This document shows positions 48,820 through 61,186 of a stretch of 64,000 nucleotides of DNA, piece after piece; position 1 is the stretch's first letter; the number at the start of each line of letters is the position of its first letter. The position numbers and the translations under genes are program-made. Under the pieces are notes generated by a model, which had not been told where the DNA came from, searched no databases, and saw nothing but the letters and a program-made list of their open reading frames with translations. The stretch is from Biscogniauxia marginata (taxonomy: Eukaryota; Ascomycota; Sordariomycetes; Xylariales; Xylariaceae), in contig MU404067.1 in assembly GCA_022695795.1 (NCBI GenBank), forward strand, positions 372,001-436,000, in the 5' to 3' direction.

Positions 48820-50680
48820 ACGTGCTTTACCAGTACCTTACGCATATTAATACTTTGCGCACTTTCCTTTATTTTATACCCCATGAACTTTAACACGCGT
48901 TTTTTTAATAACTATAAATAGAAATTTAAACCTAGGAAGCACAAATCATCTTAGCTATCGAGGTTATTTGTTTATTTAAAAAGTTAAGTCGTCGATTTAT
49001 TACGAAAATCTATAAAGTTCTCGAATTTACGCTTTAACTTAAAATGAATAATTACATTTCTCTTAACGAACGTTTACCCCTAAACCTTAAATTAAATAAA
49101 GTAAAAAAGGATACGATTATTCGATATATACTTGATTTAAATTCTCGAGGTTTTACGCCTCGGCTCGCTAGTGTTAAAAATATAATAAATTTTCTATTCG
49201 AATCTTGAGAGGTATTACGCGTCGGGAAGAATTAGGCATATTAATTTATATAACGACGACCAGAGTTAAAAACGCGTTTTAATCGCGTTTATGACTTTTA
49301 AAGAGCCTTATGCGAAGATTTAAAGCTAATTAACGCGTGGTTTCGATTAATTAAAAATATGCAAGCGAAATATGGTATTTAGAACTTCGATTTTTATAAC
49401 TTTAACGAGATAAGCTTTATAATAAGTGTAATTTCTTTAATAATGGTTATAACTCGCGTAAATCGACGTAATAAAAGTAAAGCAGTTTAACTAGGTAATC
49501 GGGAATAAGCGATAGTAATTACTTATATTAATAACGAAAATTAAAGTATTCCTTCGTTTTTAATGATTTAAAAGAAAAATCATTTTATAAATTAATATAT
49601 TAAAGGCGGCTTTTTATATAATTAAGTAATTAAACTAATTAATAATAGCTAAATAAATAATAAGATAAACTTAGAATAGTTTAAGCACTTTGATAAGTAT
49701 ACTTTTACTCGAATTAAGGATTTATATTAAATGCTTATTTTTAATAGGTATAAGAGTTACGAATTAGCGGAATTTTAAAAGTATTATAAAGTACATAATA
49801 TTATTACTTTTTATTTATCTCTTTATTTTTCTTATTTGACTTAGTTATTAAATGTTAGGTGTTTTAATGTTTTAAAACAAGTATATAATCGATAAATTAA
49901 GACTTTTATTAAGGCTTATATTAATTATATTATAAAGGTCGAGTTCTTTCTCGCTTTTAAAGCAGCTTATTTAGCCTTTATAACAGCTTAAAATGGCTAA
50001 GCTAGATTTCGCGGAGCTGGCTTAATGCCTTTCGACTTGCAAGCTGTGATTTTAAAGCTTGATATAAGGTTATAAACTCCGAATCCTAGTATACCCCCCT
50101 CGATTGATATTAACCCTTAAGTCTTTTAAACCCCTTATAATGCGATTAATACGTTTTTATAGTTAACCTTAGTAAAGAGTCGCATTACACGCTATTAAAA
50201 AAGCTTTTTAACCCCCATTTTTGAGACGATAGCGGCGTTAATTAAAGGCATTAAAATGTTAGCTTATAAAATAACACTTTTATTAGCCGAGATGCGCACA
50301 TTTCGAACAGTAAATAAGGCACTTAATAAACGCCGTAAAGCTAAAAAGACTCAAATCCGTTAAAGGAGGGCACTTATTATAAAGAATACGCAAAACGTTT
50401 TAACTTAAAAAGAAGTAAAAGAGTAAGCTCGACGCGACAAGCGCTTTAAAAGGGGTAAACAAAATGAGGGGCAACTTTCTAGGCGACGATATAATACTTG
50501 CGGGGAGATTAGTTATAATGCGTGTACTTATTAAGATATTATAATTATATTAGGTTCATTAAATTCTAAGTAGTTTAGGTTAATTTTATATATTATGGTT
50601 ATTAAATCTTAATTCTAATATAAAAAGATGAGAAAAAGTGCGCAGGGTATTAATATGCGCAGGGTACTAGTAAAGCACGT
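48820..50680 (+). mobile_element. RIP-degraded Fot1/pogo-type DNA transposon (Tc1/mariner superfamily)
   Basis: Terminal inverted repeats of about 47 bp begin ACGTGCTTTAC at 48820 and, on the other strand, at 50680; they differ from each other almost only by C/T and G/A. TA dinucleotides flank both ends (48818-48819, 50681-50682), the usual pogo-family target. Plus-strand relics of transposase from about 49.05 to 50.1 kb read LNSRGFTPRLASVKNM, RRPELKTRF, RALCEDLKLI and NMQAKYGI, then FYNFNE where the family has NFDE, and later KVEFFLAFKAAY. Stops sit at former Trp and Gln codons. Length 1.86 kb is typical of Fot1. Not functional. Confidence 0.87.
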
Positions 50681-50682
50681 TA

Positions 50683-52120
50683 TTTTAAAATTATTATCGA
50701 TTTATTATTATTATTATATAAATAATAATATATTTCATAGGTTTAATAGTTATATATTATAAACGTGAAATTAAAAAGCATATAAAATAAGGTTTAAATA
50801 AACTTACCCCTTTATCCACTTAAAATAAATAAGAGGCTTTTTATATATATAAGTGTTAATCACCCTTATTAAGATAAACGTAGTCACGTGATCTCCCTTA
50901 TAAGGATATTTATCATTTATAATTATAAATACCTTTATCTGTGACATTATATTTAAAAATAAAGCTTTAATATTATTATTTAATATTTAATTATTATAAA
51001 AAAAGGAAAAAAAGAAACATTAAAATTATATAAGTAAATCTTATTTTTATCCTTTTTTTTATTATATAAACTATTATTAAATATAATAAATTTATAAAAT
51101 TTATTTAAAGTAGTTATAATAATAACTTTATTTTAATAATATAAAATAAATAAATCTTATAATTATATAATAATATTTTATAAGATTATAATTTATAACT
51201 TTTTAATTTAAATTATATATATTTAAAAAAATTTTAAAATAATAACTCTTTTTTCCTTTTTTTTAAAAAAGATAAATAAAAAAAGTAATATTTTTTTAGA
51301 AAACAATTTAACGAAAAATAATTATTTTTTATTTAATAATTATAATAAATAACGATAAGTCTTTAATTAAAAATGGGGGTTTTTATTATATTAAGTTTAA
51401 AACGTTTTATTACTTATAAGTTATTAAAAGGCTTTTAATATTTAATTTTAAATTATTTTTATAATAAATAAATAAAAACGTTTATAATCTTTATTTTTAA
51501 ACCTTTAGTTTTTTATTATAAAATATATATTAATCAAATATAAAGATTTCGCGATATAATATTAATTTTTAATTTATAAGAAATTTCAAATTTAATTATT
51601 ATTTTATAAATTTCCAATGCGGGGTTATAAGGGTACGTACCGAAGATACATACTAGCAAATAAATTAAATAAAGGGAGTTATAAATATAACTGGTTACAA
51701 CTTTATTATAACCACTTTCTCTTTATCTTCATTTTAATATACAGTTTTAATTATATAATCTTTAAAACCTTATTTCATAGCATTAATTTCGGAAGTGTTT
51801 TAAAGTTTCGAAAAAATTCTTAATTAATTTCGAAGATTTTATCGTTTCGTTTCGTTTTATCTCGTTTTAAATTTTATTAAAAAACCGAGTTTATATATAA
51901 TATTACTAAGTTTAAAATGCTTTTAAATAATAAAAATAAAAATAAAAATAAAAATAAATATCGATAGGTTTTTGTCTTATATAGTTTTATATAGATTTAG
52001 TTTAAGTTTATCGTGAAAATTTAAGATTTTAAAAGGTCTACGACAAGATTCCGAGGAATAAGAACGAATTCACTATAAGATTTTTATAGGCTTTATAATC
52101 GTGTGGTAAGCGCTCGTGTC
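50683..52120. other. AT-rich sequence without recognisable element
   Basis: Continues the RIP-like block to its right edge. Small fragments near 50.81-50.95 kb and 51.6-51.7 kb are less AT-rich, but I see no terminal repeats or protein relics. Confidence 0.5.
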
Positions 52121-53075
52121 GAGCTACTTAGGGAGTTTGGCCGTGTGTGGGGGTGGTTAATACACCTAAGGTTTAAATGCAAAATTTTAGTAGCTACACC
52201 GGATTCTCTGGATCATTAGAATTATAACTACGTTCGTTTTCTTTTAGTTTGCTTATCTACTATATTAAGCGGGCTAACCCTTTCATCATATTTATAACAA
52301 GCAGCTCGCCTGACCGATTAAAACCCAACTACATACCTAAGTCCTCGAGAACTGACAACACTCAAATTGATAAACAAGAAACTATATTTCCTCAGTGTTG
52401 ACGTAATTAAAATATATGTTACATCTCCTAATATACCTCCGCTTATGTCTCAGTGAAAGGCATTAATCAGAACTATCATTAATAACAGATGTGATTATAG
52501 TAATGCCTTTACCTATAACTATTCGTGTTATTTATAGCGACTCATTAAGGGCTATAAATAACTTGAACCACTAGCTCAATATTTAGAAGAAATAGGTACG
52601 CAATGCGATTACCTCATAACACTAGCTCGTTAGCTGGGTGGTTTAGATTAACAGTTCTTAATTCAAGCTTGAAATTTTACGATCCGCACAATTAAGACGG
52701 GGAGATAACACAATTTAATGAAAATCTTTTTTTTGTTATAAAGAAATCTAACTCTAGTGAAATCCTGAACTCCTCAAAATCCTAGATATTTTCCTAAATA
52801 AAAGAGAAAATGAAAACCTTACATGATCATATTCCGTACACGCATCATCTACAACTACAACTTTACACCTCCACATATTTTAAGAAAGGCTCGGATAAGC
52901 TCAGCGAAACCCCCCATAGGGTCGTGACAGAAACCGTCACGATCAAAATGATAAAGTCATATACTCAAGCCCCGGCAAGAATATAAATAAGAGCCAAAGG
53001 GAGGAGAACAAGAAGAATAGCACGACTACCGACACGGCGGAGCGGCGGGAGGGAGATGACAGGTCCGGGAGGTAG
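52121..53075. other. Intergenic region 3' of the PKS
   Basis: Normal to slightly AT-rich DNA between the AT-rich block and the PKS stop codon; no gene seen. The last ~150 bp is probably PKS 3' untranslated sequence. Confidence 0.5.
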
Positions 53076-56000
53076 CTAGTTGTAGTACTCCTCAAGCCAG
53101 CTGCGCAGGTCGCCGATGGTCGGGTACTCGAGGAACAGGCTGCCGCCGACGACGACGCCGAGGTTCTCGCGGAACTTCTCGGCGATGACCAGGCTCATGA
53201 GCGAGTCGACGCCCAGGTTCGCGAAGCTCGCGTCGTCCGTCAGGTCCTCCATCTCGAGCGCCGCCTCTGCCGCGATGATCTGCATCGCCTTCGCGGTCGT
53301 TGTGTCGGCCTCGATGTCGACAGCTGGAGCGGTGGCGGCGGCAGCAGCGGGTTCGGGTGCAGGGACAGGCTTAGCTGGGTCTTCCTTAGTGGCAGCAACG
53401 GTCTTGGGAGCCGGCAGAGGCGCGGGTGACTGCCGAGGAGCGGTTGGCTTGGGAGCTTCGGCCTTGACACCGCCAGCTGGGGCCTTTGCTGAGGTAGCCG
53501 TCGCGACTGGTGGGGCCTTGGAGTCGTCGGGGGCGGAGAAGAAGCGGCTGAGCAGGATGCGCGGGTACCGGTGGAACTCCATGCCGCCGACCATGCCGAT
53601 GATCTCGTCGTTCTGCAAGATGTAGACGTCGCCGAAGAAGACGCTCGGGTCCTCGGCTGTGGGGATCATCTTGACGTACGAGCGGTACCGGCCGCCGGCC
53701 ACGAGGGGCTTGGCGAAGCGCATCGAGCGCCAGCCGGGCGTGACGCAGAAGTTATTCTTGGTGTCGTTGGCATCCGAGACGTTCATGACGAAGCCGGCAA
53801 GATGCGCGACGCTGTCGATGAAGTATGGCGGTACCGTCCATGAGCCGCCCTTCTCCGTCGTGAGCTCCACGTCCGCGAAGGCCTCTAGACCGTTCATTAC
53901 CACCGAGCGCATGCCGCGGTATTTGGTCGCGTAGTCAACCAGGTTGTTGCCGAACAGGAGATACGCCATGCTGTTCGTGAAGCGGTTGGCGACACCGGCC
54001 TCTGCTAGGCGCTCAAGATCGTGGATGCGGCCCTGGATGAGATGGGTCATGGGAATCCAGGAGTTGAGCCACTCGGAAGGCTCGCCGAAGATGAGAGTCG
54101 CGCTAGCGAAGGGCTCGTCGACACTGCCATTAGCCTGGACATTGTACCATTTCAGTTCAGCCACGTTAGAGTCGATGTCGGAGGTGGCAATTGAGACCTG
54201 GATGAGTTGGGGCACATCGGTCTTCTTGTTCGCCACAAGACCCTTGAGGACCTCCAAGTTGGAGATATTCATGTGAGGCGTTTTCTTGCTACTGGGCTTG
54301 AGTTTCTTGTACAGATATTCGCCGAGGGTGTAAGAGATATCGGCATGGATGGACTAGAGAGGATGTTAGTACCATAATTAAGGATAGCGGTGTTGAATTG
54401 AGAGAACTTACTGATGTAACTACACCACATCCATTCATCTGATGTCCCCATGCAGCGGCGCGGAAGTCTGGTTGCATCAGATCGGATTGCATGACCACCA
54501 TACCCGCAGGCCCATCAAAGCTCTGATCAATGATCTGCTGCACCAAGGACGTGCTGAGACTAGACTTGGGTACAACAGAGGCGATCTGGGCCTTGTTGAT
54601 TCCCTTTTCGGCATCGTAGAACGTGTTGCCCTTGGTGAGAGCCCAGTCCCCATTGTACTGGATCCAGTATGTCTTTTCATTCCAGGCATATGTAGGCAGA
54701 TCAAGGAGTCGCAGGGCGCTCTCAAATGGGCGGTGGAACTCATTCCAGTCAACCTTGACGCCCGCGCAATGCAGGGCAGCAAGACTCCTGGCCATAGTCA
54801 TCCAATTGTCATCATCTCTGCGGAGCGAAGGAGTAGCGACGTTAATAGTCGAGAGGGCAGATCGAACAAAGCCCATGCAGACCGGGTGAGGCCCAATCTC
54901 AATCCAAGCAGTCTCATCATCGACGGTGCCGATCTTGTGAGCATACTCCAACGCGCCGAGGAAGTTGACAGTCTCGCGGGTAGCGCGGCTGACATAGCTA
55001 GCAGTCACGCTCTTGTCGTCAAAGATAACCTTGCCAAGCAGAGGCGAGATGATAGGAATGTGCGGTGCCTGGAACAGAACGCCGCTGTTGGCAATCGACT
55101 CGAACTCTTCGAGTACGGGGTCAGTCTGTGCAGAATGGAATGCAAAAGCAACATCCAGGCTGAAGCACTTGTAGCTAGCAGCCTCAAGGACGGGAATGAT
55201 GGCTTCCATGTTCTCAACGGAGCCGGTAAGGACAGTATCCTTAGGGCCGTTGATGCAGGCGATCTCGTATGGCCTGTCGCCAGCAGCCTCCTGGATCTGA
55301 GCGAGTGAGGCCCGAATAGCTACCATCTTGTGGCTGCCAATTGTGCACTTCTGCTCAAGCATCAACGCTCGCTGGCCAACGAGGAAGATGGTGTCGCTAG
55401 CTGAGAGGACGCCAGCGATGTGCAGAGCCGCGTACTCGCCCAAGCTGTGTCCAATAACGACATCGGGCTTCACACCAAGAGTAGCCCAGTACTTTGCGAC
55501 GGCGATCTCAGCACAGACCTGAGAAAGCTGGGTAACAACTGGCGAGTGGGCATGCTCCTTGGGGTGGCTGCCGTCCAGTGCAGGGATGAAAGATGGGAAG
55601 CCTTGGCCTTGAGCAATCGCATCCAAATGCAAGATCTGGGATCGAAAGTAAGGAGACTGGTGGAACAGCTCAAGGTTGAAGGACTTGTATGAAGCTCCTT
55701 GGCCGGTGAAGGCAAAGGCAATAGGGGGGGCTCCCGTCGACGGAATGGGTTTGTGGGAGTCAGCGTTGGAAAGAGCAGAAAGAAGCTGCTTCTTCACCTG
55801 ACCAACATCAGAGGCAGGGATGGCCACACGGTGGTTGTGGTGGTAGCGACGGGCCGTTGTCGTGTATGACAGATCCGCCATTGACACTTCAGGGTTCTTA
55901 TCCAGATACGCAATCAACCGCTCAAGATTCCCTTTGAGGGAGACCTTGCTCTTGGCAGACACAGCAATAACATGGGTAGAGCGAGGGTCAACCTCGGTTA

Positions 56001-58629
56001 CCTCTCGCACCGGACCTTCTTCTAGTACAATACTCGTGTTGCCACCAGCAGCGCTAAAGTTGTTAATAACAGCAATCCGCTTCTTTTCAGGGACGCGGGG
56101 CCACTCCGTCTTCTCAAATGGGATGCGAAGGTTTCGCTTGTCCATGTCCTTAGGGAACTTAGGGTTGAGGCTGTTCTTGATGCCAACATGCGGCGGGATG
56201 GCGTTCTTCTGAAGCATAAGGAGGACCTTTACTAGGGCTGTGATACCAGCAGCAGCTTCACCATGGCCAACATTCGATTTAACGGCGCCAATATATAGCG
56301 GGTTCTTGGCGCTCCGGCGCTTCGTCAGGGGCGCAAAAACATTCGTCACCGACTGGATCTCCTCTGCATCACCCGCCTGAGTACCGGTTCCGTGCATCTC
56401 GACGAAGCCAACATCGAGCGGGTCAACACCGGCCCTGTTCATGATTTGCCTACCGAGGTACGATTGGTGGCCAGCATGGGGGTGAGTGATAGAGACCGCC
56501 TCGGCGGAATGGTTAGTGGCGGCAGCCAAAATGACACCCAGGATGTTATCATTATCAGCCTCAGCATCCTCGAGACGCTTCATGACAATAGATCCAACAC
56601 CATCAGCACGACAGTAGCCATCAGCTTCCGAATCCCAGGTCTTGCAAGCATTCGGCGTCTTGGATAGGAAGTGGCCATTGCTGAGACCAGCGAAAGCGTC
56701 CGAGTTGGTCAGCACGTTCATGCCACCAGCTACAGCCATGTCGGTGTCTCCATTCCAGAGAGAAGCGCAGGCCGTCTGTATAACAGAGTTAGCACGCAGA
56801 TCGTAATTTGCATGTGAGGAAATGACAAACCTGAATAGTCGCTAAGCTCGAGGAGCACGCAGTATCAATGCTATAGCTAGGGCCCGAGAACTTGAAGAAG
56901 TAGTTGATACGGCCGGGGCCAAAGGCACGGCAGCCACCTGGAATGAAGTAGGTGCTGATTTCTTGCGCCGTGTTAACCTCACGATAGTCATCACTAGCCT
57001 GACCGTAGAAAGTGCCAATACGGTGCAAGTCAGTGGAGGCAGTCCTGTTTGCGACATAACCCGCTCTCTCAAGCGCTTCGTACGCCGTGACAATTGCAAG
57101 TCGCTGCATGGGATCGGTCTGCTGTGCTTCACGGGGCGACATATTGAAGAAGGGCGCGTCGAATAGGCCAGGCTCGTCGATGAAGCAGCCATATGGAGTC
57201 TGGCTGGCGTTCATCCGCTTTCCAGTGGGGTCAGTGTGCGAGTCGACATCAAATCGGTCTGCAGGAATCTTCCTATGCACATCCAGGCCGCTTTCGAGCA
57301 GCTCCCAGAATTTCTCGGTGTCGGTAGCACCACCAGGCATCCTGCATGACATGCCGACGATGGCAATCTTGGACTGCATAGGACCTCTCGGTCCATCGAC
57401 GTCAGTTGTAGGTTGTTCATGGACCCAAGGGATAAGCTCCTTCGTAGACACTTCCAGCTCGGGGACTTTGCCCAGGGCGGCAGAAAGGTCGTGGATGGGG
57501 AGTGAAATTCGAAATACGACTACTTCACATTGAGATGCTCCGACGTCCTGGGCTTGCTGAACAACTCCCTGGATAACGCCATCCCACTGGATCACCTGAG
57601 TCATGATCTCTCTGACGATGTTCTCGAAAAGCTCGGTCGCGCTCGCAGCGGGGAATGGCTTCCCTGTGCTGGTCGAATAAATAGGTATCCGAGGGGATAA
57701 CTTGGAGTTCAGCTGCTCCATCGAGCGCGAATGAACAACCTGTTGGACATTGTCCTCGTTGTAGATGTGCTTGGCGTGGCAGAGGCCGCCGTAGACGGGC
57801 AGGGCGACAAACTTGCGGTCCCGGAAGAAGTCGGCGGTGCGGAAAATAGCCTTTAATCTGGCCGGAGGGCCACTAATGGTCACCGAAGTGGCGCTCAGGG
57901 CACTAATAAAGACCTTGCTGGCTTCAGGAGTTCTCTCCCGCGCGTGGATCGCATTGAGCTCCTGTTGGACGTCCTCCGCAGGCACGTCTGGGAGCACGTA
58001 AGCCCAGGTATCAGGTGTGCTGGTGTCTGTCAGATCACGAGGCTGTAGGTTCTGTGACACCTCATCGACCTGGACACCAAGACGGAAGGCCTGTCGCAGA
58101 ACTTGAGCTCCGGTAATCGGGAGATCCGCCAGTGTAGCGGCTAGCGAAACAGCTGCTGTAGCCAACAGTCCGATTCCCAAACCAGCAAGAGCCGTGCTGA
58201 CGAGACCGAGGTCAAACTCTTCGCCGGAATGCTCATAGTTTCTAGCAGAGTTAGATGTTTACTCATGTTTTGATGTACCAAGGTATCTTACCCAATCAAA
58301 GTTCCTAGTTCAACAGTGCAGAGGAGAATGCCATCTATAGATCCACAGAGAGGACCCTTGCGAAGATCGGCGAAGTCTGCAAAGTTCAGGATGGACTCGA
58401 AAGGAGGGACCAATGCCTTCAGAGCTGTAGGTAATTGTCGCACTTCGTCGCGGATAGCAAGTGTAGCTTCGTCTAGGAACCGAGCGAGGATGGGGTGTTG
58501 TCGGGACTTGCTGTGCTGGTGAAGTTCACGGAATAGGGTTTGTAAGTCATCGTAGGGGAATTCGTTGCTAAAGTAGACAAGCTTCATCTTGTCCCCATCG
58601 ATTGAGCGGTTAGGGGTGAAGACTGCCAT
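53076..58629 (-). CDS. Non-reducing polyketide synthase, SAT-KS-AT-PT-ACP without thioesterase (atrochrysone-carboxylate-synthase type)
   Basis: Four exons: 58629-58292, 58241-56831, 56775-54412 and 54353-53076, 1796 residues, all GT-AG and in phase. SAT: residues ~15-380, where the usual GxCxG reads GLGIG (133-137), so the acyl-carrying Cys is absent, while His268 is kept. KS: from ~404, with Cys575 in DTACSSS, His711 in HGTGTQAGD and His754 in [14 protein letters not shown]: Ser1027 in [11 protein letters not shown]: ~1325-1640, His1361 in WGHQMNGCG and Asp1551 in [11 protein letters not shown] Pro/Ala/Lys-rich linker leads to one ACP (Ser1755 in LGVDSLMSL), and the protein ends at EEYYN. 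The N-terminus ([16 protein letters not shown]) and PT ([16 protein letters not shown]) resemble group V TE-less synthases that make octaketides of the atrochrysone/emodin class and are released by a separate metallo-beta-lactamase-type thioesterase. Product is inferred, not shown. Confidence 0.92.
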
Positions 58630-59796
58630 GGTGTCTATGGGGAAAGGGGTATCGAGATCTAATTAAGACAATGTGCTTGAGGTGATGATGTTAGGATGCA
58701 ACACAGGAGGTTCGTTGGGCTCACTAGGCTTCGCTAGACGTGCTGAACTTGCTAAAGTCTCTATAACATATAGGAAAGGACAAGGGGAAAGAAGTATTCA
58801 AGGTCCAGGTGCAACCTTGAATCTAATTTACATAGTAGAAAGAAGATGAATGATGGTGTAAAGACTCTAGGTTTGGTGGGATAAGAAGGGTAATTAAAGG
58901 TATACGCCAGATTCTTGAACATCTATCAAAAGCGCTTGCCCGGCAGTGAAGCCAACTGTATCGGGCCTCAGGCCGAATAGTTCGGCTCCCATTCCCAGTC
59001 CATTGCCCATATTGCCGGATTACGAGAGAAACGAAGCGGAAATGGTCTGTGTCATGGCGGTACACGGTTGCCGTGTCGTAGACTAGTAGGATCTGGCTAA
59101 CCTCCGAGAGTGTGGATCGAATCCCTAAGAGTAAGCCTCGGACAGCGACTTGGAGATTATCGGGGTTCTACTAACATATCACTTTAGGAACGGCTGAGCT
59201 GAGGCTCACCCCCTATCGCCCAATCAAATACAAGATAGTTTCCCAGACTCACAGAATTGATGATTGGCTCTACAGTTTCTAAGCAAGTCTAAAAATAGTG
59301 TAATAGACCATTGATTTGCACGTTTCCTATCTAAAAAGGGTAAAGGGGGAGTAATGCGCATTTCGCACAAGTGATTATTTATTTTTACATGCGATTAACG
59401 CAGAGACACCATGTTGAATGTATAGTCCTGTAGGCCATTCAATCAATCATCAAATTTAATCTATTTTTTTATCAAGATCTCTGAGGCTCATAAGCTTGAT
59501 GCATTTCGAGAGGTCTCGCTCAGTTAGAGCAATAGAATTCTCCAAGTTCTACGTTTTAATAAATGTGTATAGCCGCAGTCACTAATTAATATCAATTGGC
59601 TTGGAATTAACTCGATGTCCACTGTTTGTGATGGGCGAATTGAAAACTGGAATCCCATAAATATCATTTCATATTTATCTCGACTTACGAAACTACCGGT
59701 TTTACTTTCATGTAGGCAAGTATATATCGGGTCGAATTGTAGATGAATGAGTATGCATAGTCTACTGGTATAAGGACGCTAACACCACAACATCGT
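58630..59796. promoter_or_regulatory. Intergenic region between dehydratase-like gene and PKS
   Basis: Holds the PKS promoter and the 3' flank of the dehydratase-like gene. No gene is visible. The 1.2-kb spacing means the two co-oriented genes have separate promoters. Confidence 0.5.
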
Positions 59797-60420
59797 CTAT
59801 TCCTTGAATTTCTCTTCGCCCTCCTCAAAGATCTTATCATGGTCGTACTCCGACCACCGGATATCAGGCTCGATACCCGCAAACTTCCACACACCGTCCA
59901 CCTTGCGGTACCAGATGGTAGCCTTGCCGTGTCCGTGGCCCTTCGCCGCTACCTCCTTCATCGCATCGTCGGCGTACTTCTGGTGCGCGACCCGCATCTG
60001 ATGGAATCCCGTAATCCCCGTCTCGCTCGTCTTCTCCCACTTGGACATGCCGCAGAAGTGCTGCGTCTTGAGGCGTGGGTTGCCGAGCACCTTGGGATCT
60101 GAGGCCATAGCAAGGAAACCGTCGACTGGCATCGCTTCCCAGAGCTTACCCAGGAATGCGCGGTAGTCAATCTACGCGGAAAGTCAGAGAAGGGGGAAAA
60201 CTTGGCATTTTAGACGCAGCTAGTATACGTGGGAAGACCAACACGAAGCGTAGGAGCGATGCATTTCGAAAGTCGGTCCCAATCTTTAGTATCGTAGCAT
60301 TCGGCCCACTCGTAAAATGCGGCTTGGCAGCCGAGCACGTCTTCGCAGTGTTAGTGGTCTGTTAATTTATGAGGTTGAAGAGACGACCTGACCTTCGAAG
60401 GTTGGCTGTGTGGCGGTCAT
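59797..60420 (-). CDS. Scytalone dehydratase-like protein in PKS locus
   Basis: Three exons: 60420-60393, 60340-60243 and 60171-59797, 166 residues. The introns are 52 bp (GTCAGG donor, AAG acceptor) and 71 bp (GTTGGT donor, TAG acceptor). The whole length aligns with the cone-shaped alpha+beta scytalone dehydratase fold: [81 protein letters not shown]. Catalytic counterparts of rice-blast enzyme residues are kept: Tyr25, Asp26, Tyr45, His80 and His105. Ala126 stands where Asn131 is expected and His153 where Phe158 is expected. Scytalone dehydratase removes water from scytalone and vermelone in DHN-melanin synthesis; relatives in anthraquinone clusters act on other polyketides. Given its TE-less PKS neighbour and altered pocket, a cluster-specific dehydratase is more likely. 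Confidence 0.88.
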
Positions 60421-61148
60421 GCTGAATAATTCGCCTTGATAGTAAAGAAAATGTGTGTATTTCGGTTCCCAGTAAATTTGCACAATTCTAATTTCATGAT
60501 TCGACGTGGACAAGCGCGATAAAGAACCTCGAGATCCTTTAGCCATGGAGTGCTAACATCGGTTAGGCTGGCCATCTCTGAGAGGGTTTCGCCGCAGAAT
60601 CCTCCCGCAGAATCCTCCCGCAGTCCCCGAGTGCGGATTTCCGAACTGATATGCAGTCGGGCCCCGATATCATAGAAAGGGACAGCGATCCAACGGTCTA
60701 ACTCAGAACTAATGCCGCTTATGGAATCCAGCTTGCCGGACGCCTGCAGGTCTGACAAGTCCCTGCAGCTCCATACCATAGTCACTCAGTTGAGCAATTT
60801 GGGGAAGTGAACGCCACGTAGTAAGATATAGTCCTTGATCTCGCAATACATAACCTTTTCAATGTTATCACCGACGATTATTTATACTTCCGATTTTAGC
60901 AGATAATTGGCGCTCTACTTACCGACCGACCTAGAAATTAGAAATTCTTACTAAGATTAAAACTTCAAGCTTCCATATTGACTACATGTAAATATACCTG
61001 GGTAAGGGAATAAATGTTATATAGGTGTTGATTCGGGTTGATTACGTAGGTATGGGTTTGATTAGAGGTTGTAAAGATGTTAGAGAGCTAGTCTCCTTGA
61101 CTGTTTGAAACCCAACTAAAATACGATACAACGCTTAGACCACCAATG

Positions 61149-61186
61149 CCTATATAGGGGCTAGCCCCCTAGCCCCTATATAGGCG
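61149..61186. repeat. 17-bp inverted repeat with 4-base loop
   Basis: GCCTATATAGGGGCTAG (61149-61165), loop CCCC, then the exact reverse complement (61170-61186). Not next to a coding end. Confidence 0.9.

Larger units (their letters stand above)
37570..52120. other. AT-rich, RIP-like repeat block
   Basis: About 14.5 kb composed overwhelmingly of A and T, with sharp return to normal composition at about 52.1 kb and only one internal normal-composition island (38.48-38.83 kb). Recognisable elements inside it carry stop codons at former Trp (TGG) and Gln (CAA/CAG) positions and differ between copies almost only by C/T and G/A. That is the signature of repeat-induced point mutation followed by silencing as heterochromatin. 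No intact gene apart from a tRNA is present. Confidence 0.85.

Noticed and set aside
37570..52120. Centromere or mitochondrial insertion as the explanation of the AT-rich block
   Set aside because: Recognisable nuclear transposons with target duplications and transition-type decay explain most of it; no mitochondrial genes are seen. A centromeric role cannot be excluded from 14.5 kb.
53076..60420. DHN-melanin cluster
   Set aside because: A scytalone dehydratase-like gene suggests it, but the PKS has one ACP and no Claisen-type thioesterase, and no naphthol reductase gene is present.
60417..60785. 122-codon minus-strand frame just upstream of the dehydratase-like gene
   Set aside because: Overlaps the start of a well-supported gene, has no recognisable domain and no stop-free extension; may be promoter DNA or a remnant.
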